From assembly GCA_942490945.1 (NCBI GenBank), contig CALNYZ010000044.1, positions 868,001 to 932,000 of the forward strand: 64,000 bases of DNA, given 5' to 3'. Shown in pieces: positions 25,396-34,061 of the stretch. A program made the position numbers and the translations under genes. Every line of letters begins with the position of its first letter. Positions within the stretch are counted from its first letter, which is position 1. The stretch comes from CALNYZ01 sp942490945 (lineage in GTDB: Bacteria > Pseudomonadota > Gammaproteobacteria > UBA6429 > Thiohalophilaceae). The notes beneath the pieces were generated by a model. That model was not told where the DNA came from, did not search any database, and saw only the letters and a program-made list of their open reading frames with translations.

Positions 25396-26125
25396 CGTTT
25401 TTTATTTCCCAGAGTTCTCTTTCCATTTCCCAGAAATGATTCAAGTCATTTTGGACCCGGGCCAGGACCCCTCCCTGAAGGCCCAGGGCGAAGATTTCGG
25501 CAAACCAGTAACCCGTCATATCCAGAGGAATGGATTTGGCGGCAACACTCAGAACGAAATAGAGCCCCACCATAAGCCATAAGTTGAACGGCGATTTTAT
25601 TTTTTTTCTCATGATCCTGTGCAGTAACTGGAACAAACCCAATAGAAAAACAGATTCCATGCCCGCAACAAACAGGTACAGGGACCACTCCGCCAGCCGG
25701 GTTTCGGAGGGTGTGGTGAAAACGCCATAAAGGCGTCCGAAAAGAAAAAAAGGAACAATGGTCAGGATAAAAAGGGCCATGACCCGCAACTCAGGGTCGA
25801 CCCGGCACCGTTTCTGATTTCTGATTTGCCGGTAGATCCGGTAAAACCAGAAATACAGGTAAAATCCCAGGGTCAAAATATAAAACAATATGATTTGAGG
25901 AAGGGATTCCCTGATGGGCGGAAACCCGGTCAGGCAAAGGTGTTTGGCTTTGATCTGCCTGAAAAAAATTTCCTTGATTGTGTTTTGCCTGCCAGATTGG
26001 GCGTCTTCCAGCAGGTCGTCCATTTCCAGGCGGCCTTCAGCCATCCTGTTGCGGATGTCTTTTAGCAGGAGGGGGCCGGTTTTTTCCCATCCTTTAAAAC
26101 CCAGAAGGGTTTCCGAAAAATTCAA
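25388..26125 (-). CDS. Polytopic membrane protein of unknown function (DUF4234-like)
   Basis: A 245-aa protein. The first 60 residues are soluble (GWEKTGPLLLKDIRNRMAE), followed by four to five membrane segments; the stretch FYILTLGFYLYFWFYRIYRQ resembles the DUF4234 signature. It overlaps the upstream PrsW gene by 32 bp and the downstream TPR gene by 8 bp, so the three are translationally linked. I cannot assign a function. Confidence 0.75.
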   Translation of the reverse strand: MNFSETLLGFKGWEKTGPLLLKDIRNRMAEGRLEMDDLLEDAQSGRQNTIKEIFFRQIKAKHLCLTGFPPIRESLPQIILFYILTLGFYLYFWFYRIYRQIRNQKRCRVDPELRVMALFILTIVPFFLFGRLYGVFTTPSETRLAEWSLYLFVAGMESVFLLGLFQLLHRIMRKKIKSPFNLWLMVGLYFVLSVAAKSIPLDMTGYWFAEIFALGLQGGVLARVQNDLNHFWEMERELWEIKNGV

Positions 26126-26801
26126 TGATTTTGGAATGCCGGGCCAGTTCTTTTTTTGCCTTCAGGCCATAATAAATGCCAAGGCTGACCATTCCCATAA
26201 GGAATAAAAAAGACCAGGGCGTCTGGGAAAAAACCACCGTGTCATACAACCCATGAAGCAGAACGGCCAGAGCGGCTCCCTTGAGAATGACGGTTTTCCC
26301 TCTGGGACTGAATTTGGCGGTTCCCAGGAAATAGCCGAGGATGATGCCGAGGAAGGCGTGGCCTGGAACAGCGGTGACCATTCGCAGGATGGCGACGGAA
26401 TGGCCGTAGGAGAAAACATAAATAATATTTTCAAAAGTAGCGAAGCCACAGCCCATGATCCCCCCGTACACAATTCCGTCAAAGGGTTCATTGAACTGCC
26501 GGTCATCGTATATGAATGCCTTGAGGAACAGGACCTTGCACAACTCCTCCACCAGGGCGACAACGACAAAGGCGTTGACGAGGACTTCCCAGCCGAAGCC
26601 GGGGCCTACCTGGTCCAGTTGATACGCGGTCTGCAGGGTTTCCTCAATGTAGGCCGATGGGAATACCGCGAATCCACCGAGAAGAAAACTCTTGATCACC
26701 ATCCAGCGGGGTTCCGGTTCCCATTTGTCGGAATAGTACAAGTAAATCGCAAAAGCGATTCCAGGCCCCGTGGCAAGATAAAGGAGGTTCAAGAATTCCA
26801 T
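26094..26801 (-). CDS. PrsW-family intramembrane metalloprotease
   Basis: A 235-aa protein with eight or so membrane helices. PrsW signature residues are present: VEELCK, EPFDGIVYGGIMGCGFATFENI read as the E/FEN motif, PGHAFLGIILGYF and LLHGLYD. Family members cleave anti-sigma factors or other membrane proteins within the bilayer, and this one heads an operon with a membrane protein and an anchored TPR protein that could be substrate or adaptor (inference). I prefer the ATG at 26801, just before the first membrane helix; an in-frame start at 26870 would add a polar 23-residue extension. Confidence 0.85.
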   Translation of the reverse strand: MEFLNLLYLATGPGIAFAIYLYYSDKWEPEPRWMVIKSFLLGGFAVFPSAYIEETLQTAYQLDQVGPGFGWEVLVNAFVVVALVEELCKVLFLKAFIYDDRQFNEPFDGIVYGGIMGCGFATFENIIYVFSYGHSVAILRMVTAVPGHAFLGIILGYFLGTAKFSPRGKTVILKGAALAVLLHGLYDTVVFSQTPWSFLFLMGMVSLGIYYGLKAKKELARHSKIIEFFGNPSGF

Positions 26802-27028
26802 TCCCGCGCGCTCACTTGAGGTTGAGTAAATGGTATCTATTTCAGCTTGTTGACGTCGGATCTCCCACAATTACCATGTCAGGGGATAGTCCCATATTTT
26901 TTTCATGAGGGCCTTAAAAAAATTATAAAGGACGGAGCCGCTTTTTTCCTTTAGAATAGCGCGGTGAATTTCAGAGAATAATTTCAGTGATTTTAGACAA
27001 CCTGTTGGATAAATGAAGGAGGTCCGCT

Positions 27029-27307
27029 ATGGCGATCGCATCGGCACGGCATATTCTGGTGGAAACCGAGGACAAGTGCAATCAGTTGAAAAAGGAAATT
27101 GAGGGAGGCGTGGATTTTGGTGAAGCGGCTAAATCCCATTCCAAATGCCCTTCCGGGGCCAGCGGTGGAGATCTGGGAGAGTTCCGGCCGGGGCAGATGG
27201 TGCCCGAATTTGACAAAGTGGTGTTCAACGAAGAGGTGGGAAAGGTCCACGGGCCTGTGAAAACCCAGTTTGGCTATCATCTGATTGAAATCACCAGCCG
27301 GAGTTAG
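27029..27307 (+). CDS. Parvulin-type peptidyl-prolyl isomerase
   Basis: A 92-aa single-domain rotamase that catalyses cis-trans isomerisation at proline bonds. Parvulin features run in order: SARHILVETEDKC, FGEAAKSHSKCPSG, GGDLGEFRPGQMVPEF, and GYHLIEITSR. There is no signal peptide, so a cytoplasmic PpiC-like protein is expected. A near-ideal AAGGAGGT precedes the ATG. It converges with the TPR-methyltransferase gene. Confidence 0.93.
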   Translation: MAIASARHILVETEDKCNQLKKEIEGGVDFGEAAKSHSKCPSGASGGDLGEFRPGQMVPEFDKVVFNEEVGKVHGPVKTQFGYHLIEITSRS

Positions 27308-27320
27308 GCTACATTTCACC

Positions 27321-28859
27321 TCATCCGTCGTTCCGTCTGAGGACCACGTTGTAGCCGGGAATCGGGTTATCGTTTTCTGTCCGCACTACCGTTTCTTCCA
27401 GTGCCGCGATATCCCATCCGTATTCACGGGCCAGGGACTCAATATAAACCCGGGAATGGCCAAATCGCCCGGTCGGGCGTAAAATAAAATCCTCATCATC
27501 CGACCGCTCGACGGAAAATAAAAACCAGGCGTCGCCCGCGGTGCGTTTCCCAATGGCGTCGAACAGGGGGCGCAGGTCCCCCAGGTACACCAGCACATCG
27601 GTGGCCAGAAACAGAGAGTAGCGATCGCCGGAGTTTTCCAGAAACGCGATCAGGTCGCCCGTTTCCAGCCTGTCATAAACCTGTTTTTTCCGCGCTTCCT
27701 CAATCATGTTGGGGGAAAGGTCCACCCCTGCGATCCGGTCGACCCGGTCCCTGAAAACCCGGCCGGAAAGGCCGGTGCCGCATCCCAGGTCCACCGCATC
27801 GTTCAGGCGCAATTCCGGACCTGAGAGTTTGTCAAGCAGGGAACGCAACTCCTGCGGCGATCGATAGGCGAGGGCATCGACCAGGCGGTCCTCAAAATCC
27901 GGCGCCGCCCGGTCGAACAATCGCCGGATATAGTCCGGCGGGGCAGTCGCGGTGGTGACGCCGTTCAAGGCATCGAGCATGTGCCGTGCCGATTCATTTC
28001 CGGGATCGAGCTCCAGCGTCCGTTCATACGCGGCCCGGGCCTGCTCAAACTGTTTCAATAAATAGTGAACATTCCCCATATTGTTGCAGGCTTTGGCGAA
28101 TCCCGGTTCGAGCGCAAGGGACTGTTGATAGCAGTGCAGGGCGGAATCCAGTTCCCCCTGATGTTCGTGGAGGTTGCCCAGATTGAAATGGGCGTCTGCA
28201 AAATCCGGCTGAATCTCCAACGCATGTTGGTAGGCGGACTGCGCCGCTTCGGCGTCTCCCAGTTCCTTCAGGACAATTCCCAGGTTGTTCCATGCCTGAT
28301 AATCCTCCGGCCGGGTCTGGACCACGCGTTCGAACTGGTGCCCGGCGCCATTCCAGTCTTTCAGGTGCATGAGGCCCGTTCCCAGGTTGAAGGCATACGT
28401 TGTGTCCTGGGGGTCAATTTCCACCGCCCGGTGAAAGGCGGCCACTGCCTGGTCGGGATGATGGAGCGCCGTTTCGACCAGTCCCAGATTGAACCATGCA
28501 GGATCCAGGGAAGGGTTGAGTTCAATTGCCCTGCCATAGGCCACGGCGGCTTGCGAAAACTGTTCTTCCGCTTGTAACACCTTGCCCAGGTTGTAATGCG
28601 CCTCGGCAAATCCGGGGTTTATTTCGAGGGCCTTTTGGATGAGCTCAATGGCCCGTTGATGGTTTCCCTCCTGATATTCGAGGACTCCGGAAATGTGGAG
28701 GGCGTCAAAATGGGCTGGGTCCTGGTCCAGCACCTTGCGCAGGAAATCCAGGGCAAGGTTGAACTTGCCTGCTCCAAAGGCCTCGGCGGCTTCATCCAGC
28801 AACCGGTTGATATTTTCAGGGGAAGGGGACAAGTCAGGTTCCTTATTAAAAGAGGCCAA
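27321..28859 (-). CDS. TPR repeat - SAM-dependent methyltransferase fusion
   Basis: A 512-aa cytoplasmic protein. About seven tandem TPRs (about 18-295; for example NPGFAEAHYNLGKVLQ and LEPGFAKACNNMGNVHYL) are followed by a class I methyltransferase domain (about 340-510) with the SAM-binding motif DLGCGTGLSG starting at D357 and a motif IV-like ATDVLVYLGDL. This architecture is known among proteobacterial and planctomycete proteins, but substrates are unassigned. The TPR part probably recruits a protein substrate. Confidence 0.88.
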   Translation of the reverse strand: MASFNKEPDLSPSPENINRLLDEAAEAFGAGKFNLALDFLRKVLDQDPAHFDALHISGVLEYQEGNHQRAIELIQKALEINPGFAEAHYNLGKVLQAEEQFSQAAVAYGRAIELNPSLDPAWFNLGLVETALHHPDQAVAAFHRAVEIDPQDTTYAFNLGTGLMHLKDWNGAGHQFERVVQTRPEDYQAWNNLGIVLKELGDAEAAQSAYQHALEIQPDFADAHFNLGNLHEHQGELDSALHCYQQSLALEPGFAKACNNMGNVHYLLKQFEQARAAYERTLELDPGNESARHMLDALNGVTTATAPPDYIRRLFDRAAPDFEDRLVDALAYRSPQELRSLLDKLSGPELRLNDAVDLGCGTGLSGRVFRDRVDRIAGVDLSPNMIEEARKKQVYDRLETGDLIAFLENSGDRYSLFLATDVLVYLGDLRPLFDAIGKRTAGDAWFLFSVERSDDEDFILRPTGRFGHSRVYIESLAREYGWDIAALEETVVRTENDNPIPGYNVVLRRNDG

Positions 28860-29118
28860 TCATACCGCAAAACTCAGAGTTTCAGGAAGGGGGACGGGAA
28901 AGGGGCCGGACGGATTTTTCTGCAGACCTTGTAAAATATCTTTCCGGGCGCGGCTCACGGACCGGCTCTTTCTTTAGTGAGGTTTTGAAAAGTGTTCAAA
29001 AACCATGAGTTATGGATTGGGCGGTGGTTCCTTCAATAATTTAAGAGAATATTTGGTAAAATCAAAGGCCTTGAATGAGGAGCCTTCTATAAAACAATTA
29101 CACGATTGGGAAACGACC

Positions 29119-31968
29119 ATGAAGAGCCGAATCCTGCCGATACTGACCGCGTTTTTATTTTCTATTCTAATTCCTGCTCACACCCTGGCGGTTCCCGCTA
29201 ATCCGGATGTCAATCAGTTGCATCAGCCGGACGGGAGTGTATTTGATGCCAGACTGCAGGGCGATGAATGGAATAACTGGATTGAAACCACCGATGGCTT
29301 CACCATTGACCGTGCACCGGATGGTACTTGGCGGCATGTGACCGGGTTTGATGGAAACAAACCCGTGCTTGGGGCGACCCGGGCAGAAAAGGCGGCTCCC
29401 GCAAATATCGAAAAGCACCTGCATCGGGATGCAGGGCCTCCCCTGAATCTTCCCGGTAAATCTTCCCCGGAAGGAGCGCCGTCGGCTCCACAGGGGGCTC
29501 CTTTTGGAAATTTTAACGGCCCCGTCCTGTTTATTCTCGCAGAGTTCAGCAATCGCGCTGGAACCTACAGCGAGTCGAGCTGGGGCAGTTTTGTTTCCAA
29601 TAATATCGCGGACTATTATTCAGAAGCCTCGTACGGCAAGGTCAACCTGACTCCGGCTACCGAGTCGTCCGGTATCAATAACAACGGGGTCATCGGCTGG
29701 GTCAACCTCGGCTACAACCATCCCAATACCGGGAGCAGTACCGGCACCGCCAACCAGCAGATCACGCGGGATGCCATCATCGCCGCCGATCCCTTTATCG
29801 ACTATTCCTCTTATGACACGAATTCGGATGGTTTTGTCGATTCCGATGAACTGGCGGTGGTGGTCGTCGTCGCAGGTTACGAACGGGCCTACAGTTCTGC
29901 CTATACCCCCAGTGTCTGGGGACATAAATGGAGCATCGGGTTTTTTGTCGGCGCGCCCACGGTAGATGGTGTGGTGCTTGGCGATTTTCACGGAGGCAAC
30001 GGAGGCTACGCCCAGTTTGGTGAAATCCATCGAAGCAATTCAGGCAACCAGCATCAGGCGACGATGGGCATCATGGTGCACGAACTGGGACACCTGATCT
30101 TTGGCCTGCCAGATTTGTATGACACCGATGGTTCCTCCAGCGGCATTGGCGCCTGGGGCGTCATGGGTGGCGGCAGTTGGGGACAGGCCAATGTCGATCC
30201 GTGGGCGGGGCAAACCCCCGTGCTTCCCTGCGCCTGGACCAAACTGGAACTCGGATGGGTGGATCAGATTGAAGGCACCGGTACGGAATCCTTCACCGCC
30301 GCCGGCGACCCGTCGGCAGGCCCGACCAATTCGGTACGCCGCGCGTCCACACCGGTTTCGACCCAGTATTTCCTCGTGGAAAACCGTCGACCCGTGGGGT
30401 ATGACCTTGGCCTGCAACGGTACCTCGGAGCCAGTTTCGGGGGGCTCGCCATCTGGCATATTGATGATACCAAAAGCAGTAATTCCAACGACGCCAACCG
30501 CTGGGTAGACCTGGAAGAGGCGGACGGCACGCAAATGGGTACCAGCCGGGGGAATCCCACGGATATCTGGTACCAGGGCAATGCCACCACATTCAACGAC
30601 GGCACCAACCCCAACAGCAAGCTGTACAACGGCACCTCGTCCAGTGTGGACATCAACAATATTTCGACCGCGGGAACGGTCATGACCGCCGTCTTCGGCG
30701 CAGTGGCTCCCGGCACCCTGAACGTTTCACCGGCAACGGACCTGGTATCCGCCGGTACCGAGGGTGGCCCGTTCAGTCCACCATCAAAAAATTACACACT
30801 CAGCAATCCGGGTGGAACACCGATCAATTACAATGTCACCAAAACGCAGGCATGGGTCGATGTCTCGAATGCCTCCGGCACGCTGAACCCGGGAGGCAAC
30901 ACGGTGGTCACGGTGTCCATAAATGCCACCGCGAACGGATTGGTCGCCGGTCCTTACAGCGATACGGTGACTTTCACCAACACAAGTAATGGCAACGGCA
31001 ATACCACGCGCGATGTGGACCTGTCCATCTCCCCGGCCAACCCGAACCAACTCAACGATTTCGACAATGACGGGGACGCGGACCTTTTGTTGGTGCACGA
31101 CGCGGGTCTGCTGGTAGGTGGGATTCTGCAAAACTCCGTCCTGCAGAGTTTCAACTTCCTCCTGCAGGTCGATCCGCTTCAAGGCTGGGCGGTACACGCG
31201 ACGGGGGACTTCAACGGCGACAAGAAATCCGACATCCTCCTGTCCAACACGACAACCGGCGTCTATCGCGTCCTCACCATGGACGGCGCTTCTGTGGTCA
31301 CGGATACGGTGGTGCTGTTCATGGACCCGGTCTACGGTCTGGAACCGCGTGGTGTGGGCGACTTCAACGGCGACGGCCTGGCGGAGATCATTTTCTGGAA
31401 CCCGGCGAGCGGGTTCACGGGTCTGGTCTTTCTCAATGGCGGGACCTTCGTGTCGTTTGATTCGGTGACGACGATCGACGTGGCCAACGACTGGACGTTG
31501 AAGGACGCGGCGGATTTCACCGGCGATGGCAAGACCGACCTGCTGATCTACAACACCGTCAGCGGTGAGACGGCAGTGATCGAGATGGACGGCTCGACGC
31601 CGGTGTCGACGAACACGATCTTCGTGCTCGACCCGGTCACGGGCTGGGAGGTTAAGGACACTGCCGACTACACAGGCGATGGCAAGACGGATGTGCTGAT
31701 CCTGCATTCGTCCGGCGCGCTGGGCGTGCTGGTGCTGGATGGGCTGACTTTCCAGTCGCTGTACATCCCCGGCGGCCTGCAACCGGGCTGGGAGCTGGTC
31801 AACTCGGGTCATTACAATGCGGACGGCAAGGCGGACTTTCTGATCCACATTCCGGCCACCGGCGAGGTGTTGACGGCGGTACAGGACGGGACGACGGTCA
31901 CCGCTATCACCACCGCGATCAACCTCGGCCCGGCCTCCGGTTGGAACTACCACGGCGGCAAGCCCTAG
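29119..31968 (+). CDS. Secreted M6-family metalloprotease with FG-GAP/VCBS repeats
   Basis: A 949-aa exported protease. A signal peptide (1-24) precedes a pro-region, then the M6 (immune inhibitor A-like) catalytic domain with zinc motif H321-E-L-G-H325 in HELGHLIFGLPDLYD and the downstream GAWGVMGGGSWG. Next is an Ig/BACON-like domain (about 535-640, LSNPGGTPINYNV) and five or six FG-GAP/VCBS-type repeats (about 645-945) with calcium-binding DxNxDxxxD loops such as DFNGDKKSD and DFTGDGKTD. ATG at 29119 is chosen because a start at 29005 would bury the signal peptide 38 residues in. The repeat region uses visibly more G/C-ending codons than the catalytic part. A strong terminator follows. Confidence 0.9.
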   Translation: MKSRILPILTAFLFSILIPAHTLAVPANPDVNQLHQPDGSVFDARLQGDEWNNWIETTDGFTIDRAPDGTWRHVTGFDGNKPVLGATRAEKAAPANIEKHLHRDAGPPLNLPGKSSPEGAPSAPQGAPFGNFNGPVLFILAEFSNRAGTYSESSWGSFVSNNIADYYSEASYGKVNLTPATESSGINNNGVIGWVNLGYNHPNTGSSTGTANQQITRDAIIAADPFIDYSSYDTNSDGFVDSDELAVVVVVAGYERAYSSAYTPSVWGHKWSIGFFVGAPTVDGVVLGDFHGGNGGYAQFGEIHRSNSGNQHQATMGIMVHELGHLIFGLPDLYDTDGSSSGIGAWGVMGGGSWGQANVDPWAGQTPVLPCAWTKLELGWVDQIEGTGTESFTAAGDPSAGPTNSVRRASTPVSTQYFLVENRRPVGYDLGLQRYLGASFGGLAIWHIDDTKSSNSNDANRWVDLEEADGTQMGTSRGNPTDIWYQGNATTFNDGTNPNSKLYNGTSSSVDINNISTAGTVMTAVFGAVAPGTLNVSPATDLVSAGTEGGPFSPPSKNYTLSNPGGTPINYNVTKTQAWVDVSNASGTLNPGGNTVVTVSINATANGLVAGPYSDTVTFTNTSNGNGNTTRDVDLSISPANPNQLNDFDNDGDADLLLVHDAGLLVGGILQNSVLQSFNFLLQVDPLQGWAVHATGDFNGDKKSDILLSNTTTGVYRVLTMDGASVVTDTVVLFMDPVYGLEPRGVGDFNGDGLAEIIFWNPASGFTGLVFLNGGTFVSFDSVTTIDVANDWTLKDAADFTGDGKTDLLIYNTVSGETAVIEMDGSTPVSTNTIFVLDPVTGWEVKDTADYTGDGKTDVLILHSSGALGVLVLDGLTFQSLYIPGGLQPGWELVNSGHYNADGKADFLIHIPATGEVLTAVQDGTTVTAITTAINLGPASGWNYHGGKP

Positions 31969-32014
31969 CGAAAACAAGTTTCCGGTTGAGTCACTAAAAC
32001 CGGTCGATTTTCAG

Positions 32015-32060
32015 CCGGATCCTTTTGCCCGTCTCCGGGTAAATGGGTCCGGTTTTTTTT
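32015..32060 (+). terminator. Rho-independent terminator after the M6 protease gene
   Basis: A long hairpin runs from CCGGATCC (32015) to GGTCCGG (ending 32052), with an inner TTTGCCCG / CGGGTAAA stem and a TCTC loop, followed by eight T (32053-32060). Confidence 0.88.
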
Positions 32061-32191
32061 GCCCGGCCAATTTCAATCTCCCCTCTGCCTTGGTGTTGGC
32101 ATTGATCCGCACCTGTTCTACCATTGCCGGGATCCGTGCCTGATTTCCCGGGGCATGAATTGTATTCGACTCTAAACCAGATGACCTTGCC

Positions 32192-33535
32192 TTGAGAATT
32201 TCCTGCCTCTATTTATTTTCCATTTTCCTGGTATCCCTTGCCGTCTCCATTGGGATGACACCCTCTTTTTATTCCCTTGTTCAAACCGGGAAACCCTTTG
32301 ACTACGAACCTGTCATGCGCATTGGGGCGACATTGTTTTTTTTCTGCGGGCTTCTGCTGGTGACATCGACGACCCAATGGGCGAAATGGATAATGCAGGA
32401 AAGATGGCGGGGAGCCCTGGTGAGTGTGTTTTTTCTGGGGCTGGTCCTGACCTTTGCCCTGTCGGCAAACCCTGTTCGCGCCGAGGACAACCCGATTCGG
32501 GACTGGACGGCGGCGGCGTTGCTGATCGCCTCCCTGGAAGCTTTTACCGCCGTGGTAAAAGGCAACACTTCACTCTTGAAGGTTTCGGGATTTATTCTGG
32601 GTCTGGTGTTTCTATTCGGTTCTGCCGACGAGCGTTTTGAATTTCATGAAAACATCGCCAGTACGGTGCTTTATTTTTATGACATCCGTTTTGGTACCGT
32701 GGACGGTCTGGACTTTAACGCCGTGCAGGACGCGACCACTCTGTCCTACGCGGCCCTGGGGCTGGCGGCGTTGATTGCGCTGACCGTGTTTGCCTCCCTT
32801 TACGGGAAAGGTGTTTTTAAAGGTCCCCATCCGGACTCAAAAAATTCCCCCGACCTTTTTTCAAGGAAGACCCTGATGGGTTTTGTCGGGAGGGTTGGAA
32901 AATGTCTGTTCGGGCTTTCATTATTCCTGATTGGGGTGGGGCTCGTGTTCACCCCGGAATTTGCGATTCGTTATATTTCGTTGAATCAGGAAATACAGCC
33001 CCGCGTGGTTCCGTTTATTCAGAATTTCAGAACCGGCGTCTTGATCGTCGGTTTTCTACTTCTGGGGGCAGGGGGGATCTGGCTGAAGCGGGGTGAGCAT
33101 TTGTCCCGGCTTTTGGAGGATCTGCTCCAACCGGACACGTACCAGTTTGAAACCGGAATTTTCCAGGCAGTTTCCTTTCATTTGTTTGCGGCGGCGGTGT
33201 TGTTGTTCGGTTGTGCAATGGGGCTGGACACCTGGGACAACTCCATTGCCAGTGGAATTCAAACATTGTGGGGCCCGATGGAGGGGGTTCAATCCTCAAC
33301 GGGAACTCCCGGGTTAGGAATTTTGTTTTATGACCCGAAGGAACTGGCCAACTTTGTGGAGGAATTGCTGGAGTTTGCCTCAGCCTTGTGTTTTATGGGG
33401 ATGAGTGGAACCCTGTTCAGCCCCGGCCGATGGCGAAGGCCCATTGGCGGGAACATTTCGGGTCTGGTCTGGATCTCCCGGAGCGGGATGTTGTTATTTG
33501 GGGTTTTCTGCTGGAGCGTTTTCCAGGGTATTTGA
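32192..33535 (+). CDS. Polytopic membrane protein of unknown function
   Basis: A 447-aa protein with about ten membrane helices. Two acidic/histidine motifs lie between helices: ADERFEFHENI (about residue 148) and ELANFVEELLEFASALCF near the end. Such D/E-x-H-E motifs near the membrane surface occur in several uncharacterised bacterial membrane families and could bind metal or pigment, but I do not recognise a named family. The start is uncertain: TTG at 32192 keeps the first hydrophobic helix, and an ATG at 32255 would remove it; neither has a strong ribosome site. Confidence 0.7.
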   Translation: MRISCLYLFSIFLVSLAVSIGMTPSFYSLVQTGKPFDYEPVMRIGATLFFFCGLLLVTSTTQWAKWIMQERWRGALVSVFFLGLVLTFALSANPVRAEDNPIRDWTAAALLIASLEAFTAVVKGNTSLLKVSGFILGLVFLFGSADERFEFHENIASTVLYFYDIRFGTVDGLDFNAVQDATTLSYAALGLAALIALTVFASLYGKGVFKGPHPDSKNSPDLFSRKTLMGFVGRVGKCLFGLSLFLIGVGLVFTPEFAIRYISLNQEIQPRVVPFIQNFRTGVLIVGFLLLGAGGIWLKRGEHLSRLLEDLLQPDTYQFETGIFQAVSFHLFAAAVLLFGCAMGLDTWDNSIASGIQTLWGPMEGVQSSTGTPGLGILFYDPKELANFVEELLEFASALCFMGMSGTLFSPGRWRRPIGGNISGLVWISRSGMLLFGVFCWSVFQGI

Positions 33536-33816
33536 GCTCGCCGGTCACGGATTTCAAACCCCACCCGTCTGCGGCGAGTCTCCACGAGTGTCAGGTTATG
33601 GCCCTGTTTTCAATGCAACAGGGACCGGAAGGTTTCCCGCCCGGTATAATTCAACGGCATTCTCAAAATCAATTGAGTCTGCGGGAAAAAAATATTTATG
33701 GAAATCGGGAAAAATTTAGGATAATTAAGACAATCAAACTTCGCCTGACAGAGTTGATGCATTTCCCCAAGGCGATTCCAATTATCTTCTCACCAACAAT
33801 CCTACTGGAGTAAAGA

Positions 33817-33993
33817 ATGTCTACGCATGACCAGATTGTAGAAGCCTACGAAGCCTATATTGCAGAGAACGAGAGTTTCGAGACCAAGAACGTCAAGGCC
33901 GCCGCCGCACGCGCACGCAAGGCGCTGGGCGAACTCGGAAAGCTGGCCAAAACCCGCCGGGCTGAAATCCAGGAAAAAAAGAACAACCTGTAA
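33817..33993 (+). CDS. Small basic helical protein (58 aa)
   Basis: A 58-residue protein, MSTHDQIVEAYEAYIAEN to EIQEKKNNL. The second half is Lys/Arg/Ala-rich (KNVKAAAARARKALGELGKL), so nucleic-acid binding is plausible but unproven. I recall similar short proteins from marine bacteria and phages without assigned roles. A strong GGAG lies six bases before the ATG, and a hairpin with a T run follows the stop, together good evidence that this is a real, well-expressed gene. Confidence 0.8.
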   Translation: MSTHDQIVEAYEAYIAENESFETKNVKAAAARARKALGELGKLAKTRRAEIQEKKNNL

Positions 33994-34024
33994 TCCTCTG
34001 ACTTGAAATACAGCATTCATTAAA

Positions 34025-34053
34025 AGTCTCCCGAGTCAGGGGGAACTTTTTTT
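34025..34053 (+). terminator. Probable intrinsic terminator after the 58-aa gene
   Basis: An imperfect stem AGTCTCCC / GGGGGAACT (34025-34047) followed by seven to eight T. It lies between convergent genes. Confidence 0.55.
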
Positions 34054-34061
34054 GTGCAGGG

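Noticed and set aside
30784..31977. Leftward open frame of about 400 codons across the FG-GAP repeats
   Set aside because: Arg/His-rich repetitive translation that mirrors the repeats on the other strand.
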